Of a DNA stretch of 31,113 bases, positions 7,885 to 15,174 are shown piece by piece. How positions within the stretch are numbered: the stretch's first letter is position 1; every line of letters starts with the position of its first letter. Source of the DNA: Comamonadaceae bacterium. Its GTDB lineage: Bacteria > Pseudomonadota > Gammaproteobacteria > Burkholderiales > Burkholderiaceae_C. A program made the position numbers and the translations under genes. The DNA is taken from assembly GCA_947374705.1 (NCBI GenBank), contig CANCDA010000006.1:1-31113 (forward strand). The letters run 5' to 3'. The notes beneath the pieces are model-generated. The model did no database searches. It saw nothing but the letters and a program-made list of their open reading frames with translations, and was not told where the DNA came from.

Positions 7885-9018
7885 TCATTGTGGTGGTGCA
7901 TGCCTACGTTGCCAGAACGGCTGTTGAGCCCAACGCCTTTCGTAGCCGTAAAAATGGGCCCGATTGCTTAGATACGCCCGATAGATGCCTGCAAGATGGT
8001 CGTTGTAGTGCGCTAACGCATCCTTCTGGCCATCCAGCGCGGCGTTGATCGCCCGCGCGCCAGCCATACCCGTGTACAGCGCGTTAGAAATGCCTTGCGA
8101 CGACAGAGGGTCAAACGACAAGGCGGCATCGCCCAGCGCCAGCCAGCCATCGCCGCTGAAGCGCTCAAGCCGCCCGCTGGAGGCGTCCGCGCCTTGAGGC
8201 ACGCGGCGCGGACGGTAGCCGTGCAATTGACAAAATTGGTGCATGTGGGGGGCGTTGGTCAACTTCGCGGCAAAGCCATCGGTGGACAGTAAAGCGGCGC
8301 GCTCCGTACGGCCTAAATCGCTGTCGCAGAGGTAAACCAACAAGCGTTCGTTTGACGGCAACAACACGCTGTACCACCAGCCATCCTGAACGGCTTCGAT
8401 CATGGTGCGACCGTCACAGTCGCTCGCGCTGTCGGTCTGCAACAGGGTATGAAAGGCAATCAGTCGATCGGTCTTGCATCGCTCCACGCCCAGACGGCGC
8501 GTGATGGTGCCCGAGCGGCCGCCCGCATCGACCAGCCAGCGGCATTCGATGTTGCGGCTGCCGCTACTGTCCGATAACTGCATCCGAAAGGGCTGATCGA
8601 AAGCACCGTCACGCGCCGCGTTCGGCAGGCTTAGCCGGGTTTGATCGCAGACCAACGCACCGGCCTCGCGCGCAGCATGCTTCAACATGGCATCGAAGCA
8701 AGGGCGGTCAAGCTGATAACCGTGTCCGTGCGCCTGGAACATGAAATCGACACTTTGAGGTTTGTCCGCCCCCCATACCGACACATTGCCATGGCTAACA
8801 CGGTGACCGTCGGCACGAAAACGCTCGAACACACCGAGCTCTTGCAGCAGTGAATGCGCGGAAGGCGGCAAGCCCTCGCCAACCCGAAACACCGCGACCG
8901 GTGCCGCATCGGCCAGCAACACCTGTCGGCCACTGCGCGCCAACAGTAATGCTGCCGCCGCGCCTGCCGGGCCACCGCCCGCAATGGCGACATCGAATGT
9001 CTGCGCTTCGTTATTCAA
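7885..9018 (-). CDS. LodB-like FAD-dependent protein (maturation partner of the LodA/GoxA-like oxidase)
   Basis: A 377-residue flavoprotein of the halogenase/geranylgeranyl-reductase fold. The N-terminal dinucleotide motif is GGGPAG at residues 14-19, and the second FAD motif is GDAALSFDPLSSQGISNAL toward the C-terminus. In known systems such as LodA/LodB and GoxA/GoxB, the B protein is needed to make cysteine tryptophylquinone in the A protein. Position supports this role: it lies 44 bp downstream of the LodA-like gene on the same strand. The start is a TTG with no clear Shine-Dalgarno; an in-frame stop lies four codons upstream, and the Rossmann strand begins at about residue 8, so no later start is likely. 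It is the last gene of the operon. A tryptophan-halogenase role is less likely; the halogenase WxWxIP motif is not apparent. Confidence 0.85.
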   Translation of the reverse strand: MNNEAQTFDVAIAGGGPAGAAAALLLARSGRQVLLADAAPVAVFRVGEGLPPSAHSLLQELGVFERFRADGHRVSHGNVSVWGADKPQSVDFMFQAHGHGYQLDRPCFDAMLKHAAREAGALVCDQTRLSLPNAARDGAFDQPFRMQLSDSSGSRNIECRWLVDAGGRSGTITRRLGVERCKTDRLIAFHTLLQTDSASDCDGRTMIEAVQDGWWYSVLLPSNERLLVYLCDSDLGRTERAALLSTDGFAAKLTNAPHMHQFCQLHGYRPRRVPQGADASSGRLERFSGDGWLALGDAALSFDPLSSQGISNALYTGMAGARAINAALDGQKDALAHYNDHLAGIYRAYLSNRAHFYGYERRWAQQPFWQRRHAPPQ

Positions 9019-9062
9019 GCTGGGAACCGTTTAGCGCTATCTGCGCACGCCCGACATCCGCT

Positions 9063-11084
9063 CTAGCGTTTACGTTGCAGGCCCGGACGTGGTGCATTGA
9101 GGGCCTCTTCGTGCGAGCCGAAATTAGCACCGCGCGGCAACGCGTGCTTGTCAGGCGCAATGCCCGGCGCGGCTTGACCCGTCTGCCGCAGCAAAGGAGA
9201 TGGTGCAGGCATCGGTGCCCCCGCCAGGTTGGCCGTTTCTGCCGCATCGGCAGGTGCCACGTCGGGGCCATAGCTGGCCACCATCATCACGGGTGGAAAC
9301 CGAGGGTTGTCGGTGACGCCTTCTCTCACCTCGACCAAGCCCATTGACCCAAAGATGCGCACCATCTGATCCATCTGCTGCGCGGTGCTGCCATGCAGCG
9401 GCTTGTTCCAGCTGGTTCGCTGCGTGAAGGCTTCGACGCGGCGCTCAAGCGGCTGCGCGGGGTCAATGACAATTTCGTAATCGCGCTCGGTCAACACCTG
9501 ATTGGGAACGCGTGCTGGCCAGAATGTCGGTGCATACGGATCGTATTGGCTGTCGTAGCCGCCTCGGCAATAAGCGGTGTCTGCCTGCCATGGCAAGCCC
9601 ATCCAGCGCGTCAAGTCACCCGGCCCCTGCAAATGCAGTGGGCCATTCAATCCCAGGCACTGCTGCTGGTCTAGGGTGCTGCCGAATGGCGCCGGGGCGA
9701 CGTCGTCGGGGCGTTGACGAATACGGAAAGGCTGGCTGTACATACTTAGGTGGCGCATCGGCCAAGTCAGTTCACACCCTGGATGAAAGGCGTCAGCCAA
9801 GCAAAATTCCATGGCGGCGCGCGTCAGCATGGCAGGCTGCTCGGCCAAGGGCACATCCTCGATCAAGGCAGGCGGCACAGAAGCACCGAAGTCGCTCTCA
9901 AAATCGCCCGCCGCCCAGCGTTCGAGGATGCTGAACTGGAGGTCGGTGATGGCCGCGTTCTGACGCGGGCTTTGACCGGCCGGCACCTCCATCGCATCGC
10001 CATAGATCCAAGGCCATGGCAGCTGGTTGCCGTCAGTCGTGACCGGGTTGCGAAAGCTGTTGAGCAATTGACGTCGCATCTCGGTATGCGGGTCAAATCC
10101 GCCGGTGCTGGCCGGTTTGGCCGCCAGTTGCGCGATGAAGGCAGGGTCTTCAAAGTTGTAGCGGCCCTGTAGTCCGTATTGGGTGGCGAAGCCCTGGTTC
10201 ACCCATTGCAGGCCGGACAAGCGTTGCAGAATCGGATAGACATCGCGGGCAAACGACACGCTAGTCGGCACCTCGCTCCAACCCGCCTTCACAAACAAGT
10301 CGTTCATCAAGTCATACATGGTGCGTTCGGCCTTAACCTGCGGCGCGTAGTTGGGGGGTGTGGTGATCACCCAGGCCGACTGCACCTGTAGAGCGCGACC
10401 GTCCAGCGTGACCTGCGCCATCACTGGGCCGTCGCATGTGTCGTCGTACCAGCCGTCGGCGTTAATGAAGGCCTCAGGCGCATTGGTAAAGATCGGGCTG
10501 CCGGTGGGTGAGGCAGAAACGCCACGGCCTGGCAAGAACAACAAACGGCCCTGCTCATCGGTGCGCAATTCACCCAGGTAAACCGGATGGCCGGTAAAAC
10601 TGCCGACGCACTCAGCGGCCGCTGCATTGGCCCCGCTCACCGTTTGCAGGCCAGCATCAATGACCAGCGTGGCGCGTGCGGCGGGCGTGGTCAGGCTCGG
10701 GTTGCGGCGCTGCAGTACAGTGCTCGCCGCTTCTGGAATATCCATCGCGATGACCCACTGAAACCAAGCCGCTTTGTGATTGGCCACATGCGCCGACCAA
10801 ACGATATCGGCATCACTCGCCGTTAATTCGCGCACCACCTGCCCGGCCGCGTTGTAGCCGTAAATGCGAAACTCCGCCGCCTCGCGTTTTAACGCGCCCT
10901 GGGCATCGCGGTAAAACCCGGGCGCTTGAGGCCTGGGTTCGACAACCTGAGGACTGATGAAAAATTCATCGAGGCTTGAACCAAGGCGGGCCACGCCAAT
11001 GGCGGGATGAATTTCGGCGCGAACGATTGTTTCGTCTTGAACACCGGTAGCCGTTGCAGATATGGAATTCGAATGGATTGGCAT
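9063..11084 (-). CDS. LodA/GoxA family CTQ-dependent amino acid oxidase
   Basis: A 673-residue member of the LodA family, whose members are quinoproteins that oxidise free amino acids (lysine at the epsilon amine in LodA, glycine in GoxA) and release H2O2. The N-terminal hallmark IHPAIGVARLGSSLDEFF is followed by FYRDAQGALKREAAEFRIYGYN. The cofactor is expected from C437 in HPGCELTWP and W499 in GLPWQADTAYC. They are 62 residues apart, close to the 65-residue spacing I recall for LodA (C516-W581). ATG 11084 is chosen because AGGAG sits upstream at good spacing. No signal peptide is visible. The preceding DUF2063 gene ends 13 bp before the start and the LodB-like gene follows, so co-expression is very likely. 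Substrate is unknown, since LodA subfamilies differ in specificity. Confidence 0.9.
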   Translation of the reverse strand: MPIHSNSISATATGVQDETIVRAEIHPAIGVARLGSSLDEFFISPQVVEPRPQAPGFYRDAQGALKREAAEFRIYGYNAAGQVVRELTASDADIVWSAHVANHKAAWFQWVIAMDIPEAASTVLQRRNPSLTTPAARATLVIDAGLQTVSGANAAAAECVGSFTGHPVYLGELRTDEQGRLLFLPGRGVSASPTGSPIFTNAPEAFINADGWYDDTCDGPVMAQVTLDGRALQVQSAWVITTPPNYAPQVKAERTMYDLMNDLFVKAGWSEVPTSVSFARDVYPILQRLSGLQWVNQGFATQYGLQGRYNFEDPAFIAQLAAKPASTGGFDPHTEMRRQLLNSFRNPVTTDGNQLPWPWIYGDAMEVPAGQSPRQNAAITDLQFSILERWAAGDFESDFGASVPPALIEDVPLAEQPAMLTRAAMEFCLADAFHPGCELTWPMRHLSMYSQPFRIRQRPDDVAPAPFGSTLDQQQCLGLNGPLHLQGPGDLTRWMGLPWQADTAYCRGGYDSQYDPYAPTFWPARVPNQVLTERDYEIVIDPAQPLERRVEAFTQRTSWNKPLHGSTAQQMDQMVRIFGSMGLVEVREGVTDNPRFPPVMMVASYGPDVAPADAAETANLAGAPMPAPSPLLRQTGQAAPGIAPDKHALPRGANFGSHEEALNAPRPGLQRKR

Positions 11085-11097
11085 ATTTACTCCTGGT

Positions 11098-11907
11098 TTA
11101 ACTGAAATTTTCAAACCTGGCGACGAAGAATCCCGCCTGAATCCAAGACGCGCGCACTGTGTGGTTCCAGGTCGTGCGCACCTCAGCCAAGGGGCGTCCC
11201 AACGCCAGTGCGACGGCCTCTAGTGCGGCATCAATCGAACCGATCTTGTGTAGTGCACACAAAAACTGAAATTGCACTGGGCTGAGAGGAAAAGTTGCGG
11301 TCAGGTAGTCCCGCCGGGCCACAGCCAGGTAGGTAGCTTGCGCAGTCGGGTACTCGGGCGCGCGCGCCTGCCGCACCGCATGGTAGTACTGTGCGACCGG
11401 ATAGCGGTATTGCGCCAGCACCAAGCAAGGCTGGAGAATGAGCTGCTCATCGGGCATCTCACAGCCGGGCCAGACACCGCCCTCGTGACCGGGCGCGTCG
11501 AACAGCCGAAACAAGGCGCGCTCGTAGTCTGCCAAATCCACCATGAAGTCGATCCAGTCCTCGCGCTCCTCGGGTGCCAGGTCTCGATCGGGACGCGACG
11601 CCTCCAGCCAGGTCGGAAAGCGGCGTCCCAGCTCGTAGAGCGTGTATGCATCGGATGGGCAAGCCGCCAAGTACTCTCGTGCAAAGTCGTCGAACAAGGG
11701 TGCGCCCAGAGCGTGAACCAGGGCGGGGAACTGCTCGGCCAGGCATTTCACCAAACGCAGTACGTAGCTGCGCTGGTAAATCGCCAATTGCGCGCGTGCG
11801 TCCAGCTTGGCTGAGTCCGTGAGGCGCGCGCTAATGCCCTGCACACTGCGCGGTGTCAGCAAGGCATTGAGCATCCACTGCTGCAGGTCGGGCAGGCTGG
11901 GGCTCAT
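11098..11907 (-). CDS. DUF2063 family protein (MNIO partner, HvfC/BufC-like)
   Basis: This 269-residue protein matches the DUF2063 N-terminal domain. It starts LPDLQQWMLNALL and has the conserved AQLAIYQRSYVLRLVKCL block, EQFPALVHALGAPLFDDFAREYL, and SDAYTLYELGRRFPTWL. In studied clusters such a protein sits beside a DUF692 multinuclear iron oxidase (MNIO) and helps bind the precursor; older database names call it a DNA-binding domain. Its ATG overlaps the DUF692 stop by 4 bases (ATGA), implying translational coupling and a 1:1 partnership. The C-terminal half (about residues 150-269) is probably the substrate-binding part by analogy. Direct function here is inferred from family and position. 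Confidence 0.87.
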   Translation of the reverse strand: MSPSLPDLQQWMLNALLTPRSVQGISARLTDSAKLDARAQLAIYQRSYVLRLVKCLAEQFPALVHALGAPLFDDFAREYLAACPSDAYTLYELGRRFPTWLEASRPDRDLAPEEREDWIDFMVDLADYERALFRLFDAPGHEGGVWPGCEMPDEQLILQPCLVLAQYRYPVAQYYHAVRQARAPEYPTAQATYLAVARRDYLTATFPLSPVQFQFLCALHKIGSIDAALEAVALALGRPLAEVRTTWNHTVRASWIQAGFFVARFENFS

Positions 11908-12881
11908 GCCGCCTCTAGCCGGTTGCTCTGCATCACGCCGGGTATCAGAAAGTCCACAGGTGTGGAGATGGACGCCGTCTGCACAGTTGCTTTGCCAATG
12001 AGTCGCCCGTGGTCGAAGGCACCTTGCATGAACTCACGCGCGCGCAGCACTTCGTCGTGCATCTGTTGGAACGGCGGCACATCGCCGTCCCACTCCAGCA
12101 GCGTCGAGACGCCGCCCGTGCGCTGCCAAGCCAGTCGGTATAACTCCCAGACGGAATCACACACCGGTCCGTCATGGGTGTCGATCAGGTGCGTGCCGCA
12201 GTGCTGGTGACCCGCCAAATGCATTTGTACGACCCGATCAAACGGAAATGCCTCCAGGTAGGCCACGGGGTCGGTGCCGGCGTTGAAACAGCTGACGTAC
12301 ACGTTATTGACATCCAACAACAGGCCGCAACCCGTCTCGTCGGCCAGCGCGCGCAAAAAGTCAGGCTCAGCGATGTTGGAATCGCGAAAGCCAATATAAG
12401 TGCTGGGATTCTCCAGGATCAGCGGCCGCTCCAAAATGTCTTGCACCTCATGCACCCGCTGGACAATGTGCCTCAGTGTTTCGTCGTTGAGCGGCAGTGG
12501 CAGCAGGTCATGGCTGTTGATGCCTGCGATGCCGGTCCAGCACAGATGGTCTGACACCCAGACCGCACGCACGCCATCGGCCAAGCGCTTGAGACGATCC
12601 AGGTAGCCGCGATCCAGCGGGGCTGTGCTACCGATGGACATCGACACGCCGTGCAACACCACGGGGTAGCGCTCGGCGATCTGGCGCAGCACATGGCCGG
12701 GACGCCCACCCGAATCCATGAAGTTCTCGGAGATCGCCTCGAACCAGTCCACAGCCGGCCACTCGGCCAAGATGTGGTTGAAGTGACAGTTGCGCAGCCC
12801 CACACCGAGGCCAAGGTTCGGCAGGTTGAGGCGTCGATTTGGGCCTATAGGACTGAGCACGCTAAGCGCAGCTCCCGGCAC
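11904..12881 (-). CDS. DUF692 family multinuclear non-heme iron oxidase (MNIO), RiPP-type modifying enzyme
   Basis: A 325-residue TIM-barrel enzyme of the DUF692/MbnB/HvfB/TglH family, which oxidatively modifies cysteines in peptide substrates using two or three iron ions. Likely metal ligands are all present: H77 (VLHGVSMSIG), D111-H112 (SDHLCW), E157 (LENPSTYI), D190 and N193 (LLLDVNNVYV), H221 (MHLAGH), D234 and H236 (IDTHDGPV) and E263 (LLEWDGDVPPF). The start is probably GTG 12881, lying inside the 3' end of the Cys-rich gene, with a 20-base overlap; a second GTG six codons later is possible. The overlap on one side with the candidate substrate gene and on the other with DUF2063 makes a precursor-enzyme-partner unit. 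The chemical outcome (oxazolone/thioamide, thiooxazole or other) cannot be predicted. Confidence 0.9.
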   Translation of the reverse strand: MPGAALSVLSPIGPNRRLNLPNLGLGVGLRNCHFNHILAEWPAVDWFEAISENFMDSGGRPGHVLRQIAERYPVVLHGVSMSIGSTAPLDRGYLDRLKRLADGVRAVWVSDHLCWTGIAGINSHDLLPLPLNDETLRHIVQRVHEVQDILERPLILENPSTYIGFRDSNIAEPDFLRALADETGCGLLLDVNNVYVSCFNAGTDPVAYLEAFPFDRVVQMHLAGHQHCGTHLIDTHDGPVCDSVWELYRLAWQRTGGVSTLLEWDGDVPPFQQMHDEVLRAREFMQGAFDHGRLIGKATVQTASISTPVDFLIPGVMQSNRLEAA

Positions 12882-13485
12882 CGCTCATGCCGCTGGCACC
12901 ACAGGCCGTCATACCTTGCCCGCTAGCCTCAATCCACTCGATCGTTGGCCCGTACTTGAACACGTCGGCGTTGTTGGTCGCGCCGGGGACCTGAGGCGGC
13001 GTGGGAGGAAGCGACGGGTTCTTCTCTCTAAGACTCGGCCAGACATCACTGGCAAACTTTTGCCGCGCTCGAACCCAGACACTCTTTCCACGGTTCTCGC
13101 CGTCCGTGCTGAAGCGCTCGGCGTTGATGGGCGTGGCACACGAACCCAGAGACCGACAATCGTTGACCCCCGGTGCGTTTTGCTCTTCAGAGGTGCCGTA
13201 CAGCCCGCAACCGCCCTGGCTTTTGCATTGGTTCTGCACGTGGCATTGGTGGTCGCTTGCGATACCGTTGTTCGGGTCGCCGGGATCGCTGGCCAACGCG
13301 GTCGAGCAGTAGCCCTGACCCGCACAAGCGTTGTCCAGCGTGCGCCCCTGGTTGGCGCATTGGTTCAACCCCATACAGGCGTGGCGTACATGGTCAGGCT
13401 GGCAGAGCAGACTGGGTGGCGGATTGGCGGGGAAACTGGGTACGCCAGGAAAGCCCGGTGGGCTGGTTGATGCAATGTCCGTCAT
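12862..13485 (-). CDS. Cys-rich protein with CX5C repeats, candidate MNIO substrate
   Basis: This 207-residue protein has 12 cysteines and no obvious membrane segment or Sec signal peptide. After a Pro-rich N-terminus (residues 1-27), five CX5C units appear: C37-C43 (CMGLNQC), C54-C60 (CAGQGYC), C81-C87 (CHVQNQC), C87-C93 (CKSQGGC) and C110-C116 (CRSLGSC). A Cys-free segment (~117-194) follows, and the last residues hold C195 and C206 (ACGASGMSGAGSCA). Gly/Asn/Gln-rich CX5C repeats of this kind are, as I recall, seen in proteins beside DUF692 enzymes. ATG 13485 has GAGGAG upstream. It overlaps the DUF692 gene by 20 bp, strongly suggesting it is that enzyme's substrate. It is far longer than typical RiPP precursors, so it could instead be a metal-binding protein or structural partner of the oxidase. 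Confidence 0.8.
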   Translation of the reverse strand: MTDIASTSPPGFPGVPSFPANPPPSLLCQPDHVRHACMGLNQCANQGRTLDNACAGQGYCSTALASDPGDPNNGIASDHQCHVQNQCKSQGGCGLYGTSEEQNAPGVNDCRSLGSCATPINAERFSTDGENRGKSVWVRARQKFASDVWPSLREKNPSLPPTPPQVPGATNNADVFKYGPTIEWIEASGQGMTACGASGMSGAGSCA

Positions 13486-13549
13486 GTCGCTCTCCTCAAT
13501 TCAGTGGGTGGTAGGGGTGGTGGTGCAGGGGTATCCATGGGCTAGCTAA

Positions 13550-13572
13550 GGCATCCAGTTAGGGCATCCAGT
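13550..13572. repeat. 13-bp period tandem duplication across the ferritin-like gene's stop codon
   Basis: GGCATCCAGT occurs at 13550-13559 and again at 13563-13572. On the coding strand the copy duplicates the last codons and the stop region of the ferritin-like gene, so a second stop follows shortly in sequence. It looks like a slipped-strand duplication with no clear function. Confidence 0.7.
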
Positions 13573-15079
13573 ACTGGGCCACGTCAGGCAGCACCGGCTG
13601 GGCGGTGGCAGTGCCAGCGATCTTGTCCACCAGCCAGCCAATCGCGCCATAGCGAGGGTCGGCGCTGTAGGTTTGGACGGCCTTCCCGAGAACGACCATC
13701 TCGCCGTGTGCAAACGCGCGCGAGCTGAACGGGAAATTTTGGAATGAAGGCGCGAGTCGAATTTTTCCATCAGGCAAGTTGGACGGCGTGGCGTTGGAAC
13801 TCATGTAAATAGTTCGCATGGCTTGGCAGTATTTGTCCAGCATCCAGATCATCGACATGTGCAGCGTCTGGTTAAAAAAGAGCTTTTGCTTCGGGTCTGG
13901 CACTTTGAACAGGGTCTCGCTCATGATCAGCATGTAGGTGTACAGCGCACTGGACAGCTCAACCACATCCCGGTCAAAAGGGTCGGTGTAGCCGGTGTTG
14001 TGCTCAGGAACAGGCAAGGCCGTGCTTGGGTTCTTGGGAAATTGGAACACCACGCTGTGCAGCGCTTCAGGGGTGATGGCTGGCAATACCGGTTCGGGCG
14101 GCGGCGGCGCTGGCGCGATGTCCGGGCCGGTCTTTGAGTAACCCGCCAGGTGCGCTTGTATGGACAGAAACTTCCAGTAATGCGAGTACTCGCCGTGCGA
14201 AGGATCATCGAACCGGGTGGGGTCAAAACCCTCACCCTGGAAGTCGATGGTGGCGATGGCTTCTAAGGCCTCTTCGCGGCTGGAAATCTGTAGCAACTGT
14301 GCGCTGCCAACGTGGCTGTCTTCACGCGAGGCGTATTTGGCAACTGTCGAGGCTGAGCCGGGTTGGTCGGCTGGAACGGGGGTGATCTTGTTGAAGGCGG
14401 CGTCGGGGTAAATGGTGTCGATGCTGTTGGGCGAGTAATTACCGGACTGTATTTGGTACTTGCGCTGGCCGTTGAAGTCGCTATCGCTGATCCACTCAGA
14501 TGAAATGATGCATCGGATGTAAGAGTAAATCTGGCCGATGGTCTGCCAATTAGCGCCTTCTGGCTTTGCGTCGGCAGGTGCCGGGTATTCAATCAACAGA
14601 AACTGCCTCAGGTGCGCTTCGCTGAACGGGGCCAGGTTAATCGTTGCGCGGCCACCGCTGGGCCCGTCGGGCGAATGCCCAGGCAAACTGGCCGGGAAGG
14701 TGGGCGATTTTCCAAAGAGTACCGGCATCTGTCCGAGCGCGAACAAAATGTTGGACGACAAGGACATGTGAAGCATTTCTTCAACAGCGACGCTCATGAT
14801 GAGCGCACCCGCCTTGTCGGCAAACCGAGATAGCGCGGTCTTCGGGAAAACGGGATTGGCGGAATCGCCCAGCGTGCGCTGGATCGAGTAGTACGTGTAC
14901 AGGTAAATCGGGATGGTCGCCAGCTCGACCTCGACTGCGGCCTGTAACGCCGAACGCAGATTGTCGTGGGCCATCTCGCCCGTCCACGTCGCATTTATCT
15001 CAGCAACAAATTTTCGCTCTTTCTCATTCAACGCTGGCACAGGGTAGGGCAGCGTCGATTTTCTGAGGGCAGTGTTCAT
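13559..15079 (-). CDS. ferritin-like protein of the VioB/RebD (iminophenyl-pyruvate dimer synthase) type
   Basis: A 506-residue protein whose N-terminal domain matches the PF12902 ferritin-like family, which includes the N-terminal part of VioB/RebD-type enzymes that couple two imino acids in violacein and rebeccamycin synthesis. Helix 1 reads AHDNLRSALQAAVEVELATIPIYL, with E50 and E52. A second metal-binding helix reads SVAVEEMLHMSLSSNILFALG, with E100, E101 and H104. This is the Glu/EExxH pattern expected for a di-iron or related site. VioB is about 1000 residues, so this is a much shorter relative and coupling chemistry is not assured. ATG 15079 is used, with GGAG upstream; the open frame continues 5' of it without family resemblance. 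It sits between the PI-PLC-like gene (95 bp upstream) and the Cys-rich gene (73 bp downstream). Confidence 0.82.
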   Translation of the reverse strand: MNTALRKSTLPYPVPALNEKERKFVAEINATWTGEMAHDNLRSALQAAVEVELATIPIYLYTYYSIQRTLGDSANPVFPKTALSRFADKAGALIMSVAVEEMLHMSLSSNILFALGQMPVLFGKSPTFPASLPGHSPDGPSGGRATINLAPFSEAHLRQFLLIEYPAPADAKPEGANWQTIGQIYSYIRCIISSEWISDSDFNGQRKYQIQSGNYSPNSIDTIYPDAAFNKITPVPADQPGSASTVAKYASREDSHVGSAQLLQISSREEALEAIATIDFQGEGFDPTRFDDPSHGEYSHYWKFLSIQAHLAGYSKTGPDIAPAPPPPEPVLPAITPEALHSVVFQFPKNPSTALPVPEHNTGYTDPFDRDVVELSSALYTYMLIMSETLFKVPDPKQKLFFNQTLHMSMIWMLDKYCQAMRTIYMSSNATPSNLPDGKIRLAPSFQNFPFSSRAFAHGEMVVLGKAVQTYSADPRYGAIGWLVDKIAGTATAQPVLPDVAQYWMP

Positions 15080-15149
15080 AGGGGGCTCCGGGTTGGTGTT
15101 TATTGGCGCAATTGCTATTAAAAATATTTGAAACTCATAAACCGTTTGC

Positions 15150-15173
15150 TTCATGCTGTAAACGCAGCATGAA
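15150..15173. promoter_or_regulatory. perfect 9-bp hairpin between the PI-PLC-like and ferritin-like genes
   Basis: TTCATGCTG (15150-15158) and CAGCATGAA (15165-15173) are perfect inverted arms around a 6-nt loop. The hairpin begins one base past the PI-PLC-like stop codon. No T run follows on the minus strand, so it is more likely an RNA-stability or processing element, or a partial attenuator, than a standard terminator. Confidence 0.6.
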
Positions 15174-15174
15174 A

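Noticed and set aside
7885..9018. Annotation as a tryptophan halogenase
   Set aside because: The fold is shared, but no WxWxIP halogenase motif is apparent, and the position next to a LodA-like gene fits LodB.
12862..13485. Cys-rich protein as a standard bufferin (BufA) precursor
   Set aside because: Bufferins have a signal peptide and are shorter; this protein has neither property.
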